Of a DNA stretch of 64,000 nucleotides, positions 34,259-48,201 are shown piece by piece. Each line of letters starts with the position of its first letter. The first letter of the stretch is position 1. Source of the DNA: Protula sp. h YS-2021 (Eukaryota > Annelida > Polychaeta > Sabellida > Serpulidae); contig OX457026.1 in assembly GCA_949752745.1 (NCBI GenBank), forward strand, positions 41,331,894 to 41,395,893. Direction: 5' to 3'. The notes under the pieces were generated by a model, which was given only the letters and a program-made list of their open reading frames with translations, did not search any database and had not been told where the DNA came from. A program made the position numbers and the translations under genes.

Positions 34259-37200
34259 GTTCGTTGATTTTAATCTTTTCTGTCCATTAAGATTTTTTGC
34301 GTCCTGGCTAAAATTTGATTAAACGCAGTCTGCTCTGCTGATCTATACGTAACCAACCCCTTCCTTTCCTCGAAGTAAATTAGCACTGTGTTGCAGCTAT
34401 AAATTATCTGGGTTAAATTCCTACAGATACAGGGTCGAAAACTGACTTAGTGAGTTCAGTCTTACTACGGGACAGGAATGGCTCTTGGTCATTTTTGTGA
34501 AGCCAACAGAGGATATATACAAAGACTAAGTGACTGCATGTGTTTGCTGTGTTTCAGGAAAATGTCGAACAGGAAAGTCATATTTGATGAACAGATTGTA
34601 CGGAAAGCATTCCGGATTTGAATTAGGTTCTACAGTGCAGTCGAAAACTAAAGGAATCTGGATCTGGACTCGACCGCATCCACAGGTCTGCAAAAAAGCG
34701 TAATGAGTAATAGTAATAGTTATTTCTGTGTTACATTTTATAACTTTCCCATGTCCACAAAAATTGAAAATGACATCCAGAGAACGAAACTTCGATAAAA
34801 ACAAACGATCGTTTTATTTCGTAAAGCGCCTTTTTACGAGTAAAAGCGTGGTTCGCGTTCTCCACCTTTAGACGGGTTTCCTTTATATGCGGCAATGGGC
34901 GCGTATATTATGAATTGAACTTTTCTGTGCGCGCTGTAGGCGTACAATGTGAATACAATGTGTTTAAGACTGGGTGACAACAAATTACCCACATCCCTTT
35001 TTATCTCAGTGTCCATCCGCCTTAGCGGTTTTGAAGTGGGGAGAGATTAGGACGGGTAACCGAAGGTCTAAAGGTGGAGAACAAGAACTATATGCTTTTA
35101 CTCGAAAATAAGCGTTAACGAAATAAAATGATAGTTTTACGTCAAAAAGCTAGCGTTCGCTTATCTCGGCCTTTGGGTGGGAATAGACAGCGGCAGTGAG
35201 GTAAAACCCATTTTGAAACTCCTGGGGTGGATTAGCTCTTTCAATGCGAACTGCACTTTTACCGATTTATGTACTTAACGAAATAAAAGACATCAAAATA
35301 AAAGGTGAAATGAATTATAATGAAGACGATAATTAAAAACCCATATGGGTAGGGCCATAACCAAGACTGGCTCCAGTACTGCAAATAATTGACCATGTTG
35401 TCCCTACCACGTGGGTGCAGCCACCCACTTGCAATGGTTCTACCCATAGGGGTCCTGGTGGGTCCAGCCATGTGAGAGCCATTAATTGGAATGGCTTTAG
35501 CCATTTATTTACTTGGTTCTCCCCAATTTTTTTTGTTTTGAAAAGAGGGATGGACTAGAACCTCATTGTTAATTATTTTTGTATGCACACACAACCACAG
35601 TTCAAGTGACCAGACTAAGACAATAGAGTAAAGATACCGCTAAACCAGAAGCACTCATGTGTTTTACTACCACCCCTTCCCCCAGCTTCCCACGGATGGT
35701 GTGCCCTACCGATGTCGGGTGACATAAATACGAACTGACTGATGTACGGTAATCTTAACATAAAATAATATCCTTCATTGAAGTTAAATCGCACGATCTG
35801 TAGAAATAAACAGTCTATGCACGAATTAGTGCTAGAGCTCAACTCAAATTGTAGTAATTGATAAAGCAAATTAGTTATAAGTTTTACATAAATAAATCAC
35901 AGATTCTTTCTTACTCAAATTAACACGCACTGCTGTGAGATATTTTATTAAGCCATTACTGCACGACAATTGATGAGAAGTGGGGAAAATGCCTCTGCCG
36001 TCTTCTCTGAGCTAATCGACAGCATGAACGTACAGAGCGACCTAGGCAACTGACAGTCCTAATGTCTTTGAACGTTAACTGCCTTGGGGTTGCTTTCCCG
36101 CCTCTCGTCCTGGGCTTGGAGGATTACATGAAGATTCGTCGCGTTTGCTTGATGTAACTCCTGTCTGGCTCTGACTGTAATTCTTGCTCTAAGGGTTAGA
36201 AATGACTTTTTCTATCGTTATAAAAGCACCAATTGAATAAAGTCCTATTAATTAATTTTGGTTGAATTCTTTTAGACAGAACTTAAAAAAGTATCCGGGA
36301 TGATCAACATCTGGCTGTTGTATGTCGTCTAATGAAATATTGTCAGGAATTAGCTACCTATCTCACGCGATGGGCTTTAACTTTACATTGAGCCAAAAAT
36401 TCACGGTCTGTCTAGGCTTTAGAGTATGCTTCTAAACTTACTGTTTGATATCATTAGATACAGTCTGTTTGGAAGTGTTTCTGGTCATACACCAGGTCTA
36501 AATGGAGTGATTAGTGCTTTCTGACTTGGCACTCTATAATCCTTGGAAAACTCCATGTATTTCCCAAGGACCCGCACAGGACAGCATGTTCGTAACTCTT
36601 CCTGTGATCTGGGAGTGGGAAGGGATATAAGCCTTATCTCTTCGAATATCCCTGCCCCTTTAGTGGCTATGTTGGTTTTACCCATGAAGAATGGTCTGGG
36701 CTTAAAAATCACTGTATCCCACTAGCCATTTACTTTGAAAACCTGCTGTTCCAGAGCATGGAGCTCCTCTCTTCTTTTATTATATGCCTAGAGGTCCGCG
36801 TACAAACAAATGATAGAAAAAACGAGCATGCAGTTTTCATAGGCCAGATTGCATGGTGCCCCCTGTAAGCATATTCATAATGCGATCAGATGTAAACAGT
36901 AAACAAAAAAAAATACAGGTGTTTTCGGAGTTGAAATTGAAGAGAAAGTGGGTCACAATCAACTGCAACCGTCCTCAGAATCGATAACTGAGTCATTACT
37001 GTGACGATATTTACAGCACAGCCTGAAAACGAAACGTCATCTAATTAGAAATGTCATATAATTACGCCATTTGTGTATTTGTTGCGTTGTTATTTCGCGA
37101 TTTGAGTTGAAATAAGTTACTTCCGTTGAACTGACAAAAATAAGAAGGAACGTTCGAAAGGGAGAAAATACTTGTTTATGAGGCGGGCCTGTGAGGTTAG

Positions 37201-39861
37201 TTCTTTAACCACATGAGTTCAAGGCACATAAATTAAAGTGTGTTATCACTGATGACAAAAAGGAAGGTATTTTTGAAGGTCAATATTATTTTAAAGGGTA
37301 TAAATTGTTGGTAATTTTACACACGTCCTTCGGGTGATTTGTGTGCATTGATTTGAAATTAATAAAGATATAAGTGATATAGTTTCGCGGCTAGGGGAAG
37401 GGGTATTACGTCAGAAATAATCATCACACGTAGCAAATAAATACTTTATATTTATTTTCTGAAGTGCAAAAACAGAGTCAAATATCAATGCTCGCTGACC
37501 GCAGTACCGATTACGCGACACCCCATCTGAGCACACTGAGTGCAAAAATAGTGCGTGGTAAAATTTTGAAGAATGACATAAAAATAGCAAAAGTAGGCAT
37601 ATAATAAAAGTAATACATCATTCTGAGTGCGTACGATATTGTTTTTTGCCTTCAGCCTACGGGCGTGTACGGACCTCCCCCTTCGGGGTCGGTCCGTACG
37701 GCCCTACGGCTTCAGGCAAAAAACATTATCGTACTCACTCAGAATGAAGTATTACTATTTTACCTGACGCTAGCACCAGAAGGAAGGTGAATTTTAGAGT
37801 AGCCCTTCTGGGGGGTCTGGTTACTTCTTCAAAGGTTTCTCCATCGGTCAAAAACCTGAGAACAAGCTCTAGATCCCATTGTGCTTGACTTGAATGGGGT
37901 TGATACTAGTTAAAATGTTTGACTAATTTGGAGATCGCTGAGTCGTGCCCTGGATCGTAGCCCGAAACTGGTTTGAGCATTGCTACGATCGCTGACCTAT
38001 AACCTTCTGTAGAAGATGGTCTTGGGTTTTACTGTCCTTGCAAGAAATTAAAAAACTCGGCTACGCCCCCCCCCCCCCGGGGGGAAGCCTTGAATGTGTG
38101 AAGTTTTTCTTTTATGCACCAGCCCGAAAACTTATTCCACTGTGATCTTAGATCTTAGATATAGATGGCTTGTGTACCCGAGTCATTTTTTCTTAATTGC
38201 CTCATCCGAGAACTTTCGAGAAGATGGAGATAGGTACCGCAACCGTAGGTCTAAGAAATGAGAAGTGGGGTGAATGTGCTCCCAATGTGGTTGATATAGA
38301 AGTTCCGGATAGCAAGATTTTCGAAGGCACATCTCAACTTTGCACCGTGACAGTGGGGTTAACCGTGGAGCCTCTGGTTGCCATGGGGCTTTTAGGATGA
38401 GCCTGCTTCTTGGGAATAGGTCCAAGTAGGGAGACCCCACAGAGACCGAGCCACTGCCCATTGAAAGGAGTTCTGGTCGAGGCGCCACTCTGTGTGTACT
38501 ACACGCTCCGCTCTGAAGGCCAGGTCTGCCATTTCATTTATTGTGCCAGGTATGTGGTCCGCTAAGAACCAGATCCTATGGCTTTTCGCTAGGCAGAGGA
38601 TTTCCCCTGTCAACTGAGTTAGCTCGGCGCCTCCTCGCTTGCGGAGATAAGCCACTGCTGTTGAATTGTCCAGCAGCACATTTACTGACCTGTTTTCCAG
38701 ATTGGGAAGCATGTGGGTGATTGCCAGCACTCAGTTATAGCCAATATATTTATGTTAGAGTTTAAGCTGGGGGACCAGGTGCACTTTAACAGCTTTCCTT
38801 TGAAGTAGAAAAAACAACATGTGGACGAGGCGATTGTTTGAATTGACAGTACGAGGTGAGAGCCCTGAATGGGATGACCTCGTGATGGGCATTCTGGGGA
38901 TCCACCATTGTAGGTCTTCAATTGCTTTCTAGGAGATGGCCACTATCCTGTGATGACCCCTTCTCCGAGCTACTTCTGCTGTTACTACCCTGTGAAATCG
39001 TCTGTAGCGAAGTTTGCCCAATTGGACTTTCTTTTCTGTGGCTACCAGTAGCCCCGGTAGAGATTCCATTCAGATAGCCTTTATTGGGTTGATGGGCAGT
39101 GATGTCCCGAGTAGCTGAGGCAATCCCCTCCCATCTCTCTTTTGTGGGGTAGGCTCTGGCTAACTTCAAATCCCACTTATCTCCCAGGAAGATCATTTGT
39201 TGCTTGGGGCCAGCACTGCTTGTGGATAGTCGTCAATAGGGGGGTTGGAAAGAGAGCCAGGCGTCTCTCAATGCCTCTCTGTCTTCCGTGTATTACTCGG
39301 CCACTGTCTCTGAAGACACATAGCGATTCAACTTGGTCTTTTGCCCAGTGGGGGCTCAGTGAGCTGAGTATCTCCTGATACTAGAGGCGGCGAAGATTCT
39401 GTTAGAGGGGTATCCTTAGACTCAGAAAAAGCCTTCTATTTCTGCGTTCCTCATGCAGAACTTAGCGCGCCATGCTCTTTATACGGTGTGTCTTTATCGC
39501 CTATTCTTTACCGCCTTCCACTCCCTATCAGAGAGGTGCTCGAATTCAATGCATGTGTTCTGTCCAATAACCAAATAAGCACCTCTTGTCCTGGAAACTT
39601 GCTCAAAAAATCTTCAAAGATTCTTTTCGAAAAAATACGTCTTCACAGTTCCGCGCATAAAAACGGAATGTAGATTTGTTGTCACTCAGTCTTAAACACT
39701 GGCATGTTTCCGGTATTGCCTAATAACGCCGTTTTTGTCAATGTTCATTTTTTGTTTATTATCATTAGTCTTTCAGTATATTTTGTTCGCCAGAAGACAA
39801 CAACACATAATTGATCGGCGGTTTCGATTTCATTATGCTCAAAAGAACATTTTCCGCCATT

Positions 39862-39939
<78 letters not shown>

Positions 39940-42900
39940 TCTCTCTCTCTCTCTCTCTCTCGCTCTCTCTCGCTCTCTCTTTCTCTTATAATCGGAAAAA
40001 GAGAGACAGTTCAACTGTGGGAAAAAAGATTGGCGGACCTGGAATAAAGGACAGTATATGGTAATCTCTGCTTTTTTAAAGAAAAATACGTATTGTTGAT
40101 TACATCATACTGTAGACTGTTTTCGCCACTAAGTCGTGAAAATTAGACTTGGAGCCACAAAATGCGATTCTGAACATTTCAAAATTCAGCGTTCTGTAAA
40201 AATCTTTGTTAAATGCCATGCCAAGTTACCAGTTGCATCAAAAATAAACACAACACAGCTTTTGCCATGTCATATCCTGCTGAACATTATGATGCCGAGA
40301 AACGTCGATTTGAGGTTGGGTGAGTGACCAGGCCAATCGCAACGTTGGTTCTGGTTGTAATTTGGCTTTGACTGGTTGCAGCGTGGATCAACGTCTTTGA
40401 CTCAACGTTGAATAGACATTTGGTTGTAATTTGGTTGTGATCACATATACGACCATAGATTACGCCTCCTGAACTTATTTTACTTTTTTGAACAAACGTT
40501 TGATAAGAACGCTCTTCAGACGTGATGTTGAATTTCGTTGTTGAAAACCCACCTTTTTTCGATGCTCAATTAATGTCTATGACGCAGTGTTGAATATATT
40601 TCGGAAAACTGACGATTCATGTAGTCGATGAAAAATAGACGTCTCCAAAATGTCCGGGTTACAACCATAACAAAGTCGTGTTAACGCTGAGGGAATTTAA
40701 ACCTGGTACTGCTAATCACTGGTTGCTTGAACATTGATGAAAATCAAGACATAAAGTACGAGATGTTCAGAAGCGCAACTGTTTTCACCGACTACTGTTG
40801 TTTGAAATATAATCAAGAAGATTGACTTCGTACATATCCTGCGTTACCAGACGACGCAAAGGGACAAATGGACGGATCATTCTTTGCGTATTTTTTAAAA
40901 AAATTTTAGCGAGATATAGAAACCCGAAATGACGTATATAATGTGAAAACAACTTGCTTTTGTAATTGTGGAGGTGTGCGTCTCCGGAATGTGGGAAATA
41001 AGCATCCCAGCTGAGATATTTGTCGTTCAACCTAACGGCTAAGACATATCACATAGCACATCTTTGCTCACTCTTTGTCGGTAGTGGAGAATTCGGTAGC
41101 TTGCTTGTACCGTTAACTATATCATAGCGTGCGGCTGCCTTATTATGGGCTTCAATGGCAAAGTTTCAATGTCCATTTTATTGCACATAAAATGAATTTC
41201 TAAAAAAGTGAGGTGGACTAACTAGACATGACACAGTATGTCTCTGCCAAATGTGGTCGTTCTTGCCCTAACCGTTTCAGTGGAGTTCGCGAGATAAGGT
41301 TATGGCTGAAGAAAGGAATCATGCGATAACACAACCAAATGGTACGAATTCACTGAACTCCCCAAGTGTAAATATATTCGATATAATATAAACGATTTCT
41401 CAAGCCGTGGTCAGTCACACTAGATTGTATCCGAATGAAATGTAGTTTGCAACTTTTTATTTATTTTTCACAACATCGTAGGATCCGAGAAGATGTCTGA
41501 TTTTGATGGATACGGAGGGACTCCATGACGTGGAGAAGGGTGATACCACACACGACATGCAGTTGTTTACACTAACCTTGTTGTTGTGCAATTGTCTAGT
41601 GTACAATACCATTGGCACCTTTGATGACGTCATCGTGCACCAACTTCAGTATCCTTCATAATTCCAATTTAAAGTTACTCTGCAAAATCAGTATAAAAGT
41701 CAGAGTGAAATTTTTTTAGGGACGTGTTAATTTCAATTTAAAAAATGAAATGCCAAGCATTTGAATTTCAAGTAAATAAAAGGGTGTCAAATTTTTAAAA
41801 GAATTTATATTGTAAAATCTTTTCCTTATTCACTCTTCAGTCTTGTGCTTAAATTAACAGAATACATCAAACTGAACAAAGGGCCAGATGGAGAGTCCGG
41901 GGTATATTTCAGTCAAATATTTCCGTTCTTCTTCCTTGTATTGCGAGATTTCTTTCTCGAGTTGAAAATAAACGGCCAAAAGGTAAGTTAATTTCGGAGC
42001 TCTCTGGATGGATGACTGGATGGCTGGCTGTCTGGATGGATGGATGGATACATACATACACGCAAACATACAAACATCAGGGTTGTCGTTGTTTTCGCAT
42101 CGTTCTTTTTTTTGGCCTCAAGACGTACTTTTTTCCACAAGCGTTCTTATCCCCCGGAGGACGGATATAGTTTTCACTCTGTCCGCCTGTCTGTCTTTCT
42201 GTCCATCCGTCTCTCTGTCTGTCCGTCCGTCTGCCTGTGCACTTTCCGTCTCACGCCCCTAGAGCATTTATTAGTAAATGGATTCGTCTCAAATTTAACC
42301 CAGGGATGGTTCCAACTCTTTGCAGTGCAGTGACCAGAAATTTTTAAAATACGACAGACCCTGACAAAATGGTGAATTTTTAAACATTTGCAAAGTGTGT
42401 TTTTGGAGTTAGCATATACTGGAGTCAGTCTCACTCGCCTAGAGCATTTATTAGTGGATGGATTCGTTTCAAATTTTACCCTGAAGTGCTTCCTATCCTT
42501 GTGTAGTGCAGTGACCAGAAATTTTGGAAGTACGACAGAAATTAACAAAATGGTAAATTGTTTAAAAATTACTTTCAAATTTTTCCCAAACACCAGCGGA
42601 TTCATGCTTCTCAAGCATCTAGTTTATTGTTCTATTTTTAAACCCAGTTTCTTTCAGAAGCAGGTGCAAAAACTGTTGTTGAAAGTATGTGCGAATGAAC
42701 GCTTCAAGTTGAAAAATCGTATATTCTCCCAGGATTTTGGCCTGAATGTCTTGAAATGTTGGTGGAAGGTAGGACGCATAAGTGTCCATCTGGCTATTAC
42801 TTATTTGGCGATTCGCCAAAAATTTGTGAAAATATTAGCGAAAAAACAATTTTTTTCGTAAAGCCTTAACTACTTCTGGGAAATTAATCTTACTGTTTTG

Positions 42901-45900
42901 AAATTTTAAATGAATTTGGAGGCTTTACTACTACCTAGCAATTACCTTTTTTTGGTGATTGGCCAAAAACTGGCGAAAATTTCAGTAAAATCTTAACTAG
43001 CTGCTGAAAAATATTTTTGCCCTATTGGAATTTAAAGTGAAGCTAGCAGGAGTTACCACCTACCTGGCTGTAACTATTTTGGCGATTCGCCAAAAATTGT
43101 CGAAAATATTGGCGAAAAACCTTTTTTCGTAACGTCTGAGCTATTTCCAAGAAAGTAATCTTACTGTCTTGAAATTTTAAGTGAAGGTACCAGGCGTTAC
43201 TACCTACCTGGCTATTACATTTTTGGTGAGTGACAACAAGTTATTGCAGAATTTTGGCGAAAAAACAAAAAAATTACAGTAAAATCGTAACTGACTGCTG
43301 GAAAGTAGTCTTACTGTGTTGACATTTAAATTGAAGGTAGCCGGAGGTACTACCTACCTGGCTATTACTTTTTTTTGGTGATTGACCAAACATTGGCAAA
43401 GTTTGTGGCGAAAAGCCAGAAAAAAAATTAGTAAAATCTTAACTAACTGCTGAAAATAGTCTTGCTGTGTTGAAATTTAAGGTGAAGGTAGCAGAAGTTA
43501 CCACCTAGCTGGCTGTAACTTTTTTGGCGATTCGCCAAACATTAACGAAAATATTGGCGAAAAACCTTTTTTCATAAAATCTTGAATATTTCTAGGAAAG
43601 TAATGTTACTGTCCTAAATTTTAAGTGAAGGTAGCAGGCGTTACTAATTCCCTGGGCATTGATTCTTTTGGTGATTGGCCAAAAATTTTGTCGAAAAAAA
43701 ATGAAGTAAAATCTGAACTAACTGCTGGAAAATAGTCTAACTGTGTTGAAATTTAAAGTAAAGGTAGTAGGAGATACTACTTATTTACCCATGTTACTTT
43801 TGTTGATGATTCACCAAACATTGGGGAAACACCAAAAAATTAAGTAAAATCTAAACTAACTGCTGGAAAATAATCTTACTGTCTTCAGATTTTAAGTAAG
43901 GTCGCAGCAGTTACCACCTACGAGGCTGTAACCTTTTTGGCGATTTGGGAAAAATATTGGCGAAAACAATTTTTTCGTAAAATCTTAACTACTTCTAGGA
44001 AAGTAATCTTACTGTCTTGAAAATTTAAGTGAGAATAGCAAGCGCTTCTACCTATCTGGCTGTTACGGTAAAAAAGTGGCGAAATTTCTGGCAAAAAAAC
44101 AAAATTTTTTCAGTAAAATCTTAAGTAACTGCTGGAAAATAATCATGCTGTCTTGAAATTTTAGATGAAGGCAGGAGACGTTACTGCCTATATGACTTAT
44201 TTTGTCGATTCGCCAAAATTGGCGAAAACCCAACAAATTTTTAGTAAAATTTTGACGATCTCCAGGAAAAATCCTGAAGTCTTGAAATTTTACGTAAAAG
44301 TAGCAGACCTTCCTATCTACCTGAGTTAGTACAATTTTTGGTGATTGGCCAAAAATTGGCGAAAATTATGGCTAAAATCTAAAAAACAAAAATTCCATAA
44401 ATTCTAAGCTAACCCAGTAAAGTAGTATTACTGTCTTGAAATTTTAGGTAACGGTAGTAATGAATATTATCTAATTGGCTGTGAATTTTGGTGATTGGCA
44501 ACAAATCGGCGATTTTTTTGGCGAAAAACTTTCTGCGAAGAAATTTCTGTAAAATCTTGGCGAACTCCAGGAAAATAGTCTCATCGCCTTATAATTTTGA
44601 GTAACAGTACCAGTACCTAAGTGGTTGTTACTTTTTAGGAATTCGCCAAAACTTGGCAGAAATATTGGCCAAAAACCAATTTTCTGTAAAACGTATCTAC
44701 TAGGGTTTTCATGGAAACATTCCACAATTTTGCTGGGAGGTAGGGTGCAACGGTGTCCACCTATCTATTAGTTGTTCTAGGGATTCACCAAAAATTGGCA
44801 GAAATATTTAAGAAAAGCATAATTTGTTGTTTTTTGTTAAACCTTAACTAACTCCTGTAAAATAGTATTGATGTCTTGAAATTGTAAGTAAAGGTAGCAA
44901 GCATTACTATCTGCTGTTATGTTTCTGGTGATTGGCATAAAAATTCCAAAAAATTTTGGCGAACAACCAACAAATTTTCCATATAATCTTGAACTCCATC
45001 AAAATAGTCTGACCGTCTTTAAATTTCAAGTAAAGGTAGCAAGCCTGACTATCTAGCTGGCTGTTGCAATATTTGGTGATGCACCAAAAATTGGCAAACA
45101 TTTTGGCGAAAAACTAAAATGGTTGCAGTAAAATCTGATCTCCAGAAAAATTAATCTTACTCTCGTGAAATTTTAGGAAAGGTAGCAGGCAATATTAGCT
45201 TGCTGGCTGTTATTTCCATTTCTGTTAAAATACCCTTCTTACTCAAAGTAACAAGTTTGTTGCGAACAAAGCAAGGCGTAAGCATGCAAACGAAGAAAAT
45301 ACGTTTGGTAGCTGTCTTTATCCAGGCCATATATCTTTTGAACTCTTCATCGTTTACTATACCTTAAGAGAATAAAATATACATATTGTAGATGAGCGCG
45401 GCGACGGATGTGCAATCTACGATTTTTTGTTTTATGTGATAGTGGCACACATTAGTAACTACCTGGCCATTTTTTATGGCAATTTGCCAAAAATTGGCAA
45501 AAACATTGGTTAAAACGCAACTAAACGTATATCTTACTGTGGTTTCAGTGGAAACGTGCACATAAGTGTCCACCTGGCTATTTTTTTTTTTGGGGGGGGG
45601 GGGGGCTATTCGCCAAAAATTGGTCCAAGTATTGGCGATAATTTTTTTTATTCAAATCTTAACTAACTGCAGAAAAATAGTCTTACTGTCTTGAAACTTT
45701 ACGTCTAGGTCAGGAGTTATTGCGTACCTGTCCATTACTTTTTTGCTGATTGGCAAAAAATTGACGGAAAGATTGAAGTAAAATGAAACTCAAACCACAG
45801 AAATGGCCATATACTGTCTTGAAATTTTGCTTAAAGATAGTAGTCTTTGGTACTTACCTGGTTATTATCCCCCGTGAAACGGAGGGATATAGTTATGAGC

Positions 45901-48131
45901 TGGTTAGTTCGTCCGTCTGTCTGTCTGTCTGTCCGCAAAAAGCACTAAGTTTTGTCCGGCCGACTTCTCATTGAAGGGTATGTCATAGCAATCTTGCATG
46001 GTGAAAATATATATACTGAAGATGTACAACGTGGCATTATTGTCAAAACTGGTCAAAAATTGACGTCGTGGGAAATTGTCAGGAATGGTGAATTTTGGGC
46101 TTGAACTTAGCCGTGAGACGATGTTTTGTCCGGCCGACTTCTCATAGAAGGGTATGTCATAGGAAGCTGAAACCTTGCATGGTGAAAATATATATATTGA
46201 AGATGTACAACGTGGCATTATTGTCAAAATGGGGAAAAACTGATGTCGTGGTGTAACCGCTCAACTACTACTTTAAGGGTAAATCAAGAAATATTAAACA
46301 CTGGATTGTAAAAAATATATAAATTGAAGTTGTTATTTTGAAAATCTGCCAAAAATTGGCGTGAGGAAAGCTGTCAAAAATCGTTAATTTTTACCTTAAC
46401 TTTTTCATGCATTTTAGTTTTACTGCTTCACGATGGATCCCGCCTTACTGAGGCTCTAATTAGGGGTAGCAGGTTTCGGCACCCATCCGACTACAGGGGC
46501 CCCTCGTTAATTCGTACTTCTCGGGACCAAGGGAAAAAGTACGAATTAACCGAGGGTATCAATTAACCGGGGGTCAAATTTTCGAATGGACAAAAACAAC
46601 AATGAACCTTCAAACCTTGCACGCTTTCGAGCAGGCTCAAATTGGCTGGTTTCAACACCATTGATTATTTTATCCTTATTCTTTATCAATGAAGCAAGTG
46701 TATTTTAGGTACCCCATACTCCGTCATTATTTCAGTTCTGGTTTTTGAGCCACTCGTTATTTGCATCAACACTTTGAACTTAAGGTCAACTGTGTAATCA
46801 TTGTGTTTTCGTTTTGATGCCATTTTGCAAGTTGAAATGCTTGACCATTGTTCACAATTTATATACACGCTCCGGAGCGCGAAGTGTCCACAGAAGACAA
46901 ACGACATCTTAAGCTGCCGCATAGTACGTGACAGACGATGCTCCGGATTAGTGGCCAGTGAAAACTCTGTGCACACTAAGACACTCGGTATATTGCGTAG
47001 ACCATGTCAATCATAATTCCTAAACCCCCATCATTACTGCCCCACAATGCGCATTATGCAACCCCTTCATCTCGCTACACATGATGCCTGAGTAACGTGT
47101 TGTTTTAACTGTGTGGCATGCCTAATCTGTATGGCTCTGCATTGATAAAAGACCGGAATAAAAAAATTGAGGGTAAATTTTGGGACGAATTATCCGAGTC
47201 CTCGTTAATTCATACTTTAACATAGAAGTGAATGGGTCTCAAAATCGGGACCGACGGAATTGGTGCGAATTAGCCGGGGGACCGAATTAACCGAGGACGA
47301 ATTAACGAGGGGCCCCTGTATTACGTTTATTCATGATTCGCCAAAAATTGGTGGACATTCTAGCCAAAAACAATTTTCATGACAACGTATCTTCTAGGAT
47401 TTAAATGGAAACGTCCTAAAATTTTGATGGAAGGTAGTGGTATTATTTATTCCCAACAGGTTCTACATATATATGCGATCGACCGTGTGTCTGTCTCTCG
47501 GTCTGTCATCAACAGCTTGTTAACACGGTAACTTAAAAACTGATTTTATTGAAACTTCGTATGTAGCTTCTATGGGAACAAATACAGATCAATATTGTAA
47601 ATATGCCAGGTTCGTCCAAGGAAAATGGACCAGCTGGACTTAGATAATTTCAGCTCTTGATTGACTATTGTGTGAGCTTGTTAACACGATAACTTAAAAT
47701 CTGCTGCAAGGATTTTAATGAAACTTGGCGTGCAGCTTCTATGGGAACAAACACGGATCGGTATTGTAAATGGGTCAGGTTCGTCCAAAAAAAATTTCAG
47801 CTCTTGATTGACTATTGTGTGAGCTTGTTAACACGATAACTTAAAATCTGCTGCAAGGATTTTAGTTAAACTTGGCATGCAGCCTCTATGGGAACAAACA
47901 CAGATCGGTATTGTAAATGGGCCAGGTTCGTCTAAGAAAAATGCACCAGCTTGACTTAGAAATTTTCAGCTCTTGATTGACTATTGATGGCCGTGTTTAA
48001 CTGATGGGGGTCCGGTGGGAAATATGTGGGCTATGCACACTGCGCTAGTTATTATTATTAGTATTATCATTGTCATTATGATTATTATTATTAATCATCT
48101 AATATTAATGAACGGGCTATATAAATGTTTC

Positions 48132-48201
<70 letters not shown>

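Larger units (their letters stand above)
36485..38060 (-). pseudogene. DIRS tyrosine recombinase relic, split by insertion
   Basis: The N-terminal part (about 38045-37763) shows [19 protein letters not shown] and LLVLASG, typical of the DIRS recombinase. It breaks off in the LASG-K box and resumes at about 36779 with [11 protein letters not shown], an in-frame stop, then [18 protein letters not shown] and SQKALITPF. The catalytic His-x-x-Arg...Tyr end was not recognised. Several stops and frameshifts are present, so it is inactive. Confidence 0.75.
36485..39240 (-). mobile_element. Degraded DIRS-type retrotransposon
   Basis: On the - strand the order is reverse transcriptase end, RNase H, then tyrosine recombinase, which is the DIRS order and differs from LTR and LINE elements. 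All parts are frameshifted. It lies in GBP intron 2, opposite in direction to the host gene. The recombinase is split by a later insertion (36780-37762). Confidence 0.75.

Noticed and set aside
36485..39240. Reading this element as a LINE or LTR retrotransposon
   Set aside because: The RNase H is followed by a tyrosine recombinase and no endonuclease or DDE integrase is seen, which fits DIRS.
39745..40064. Leu-Ser and Arg-Glu rich ORFs
   Set aside because: Translations of the (CT)n microsatellite.
42174..42614. 146-codon ORF on the - strand and 157-codon ORF on the + strand near 42.4 kb
   Set aside because: Both run through a duplicated dispersed repeat and a CT-rich tract; no domain seen.
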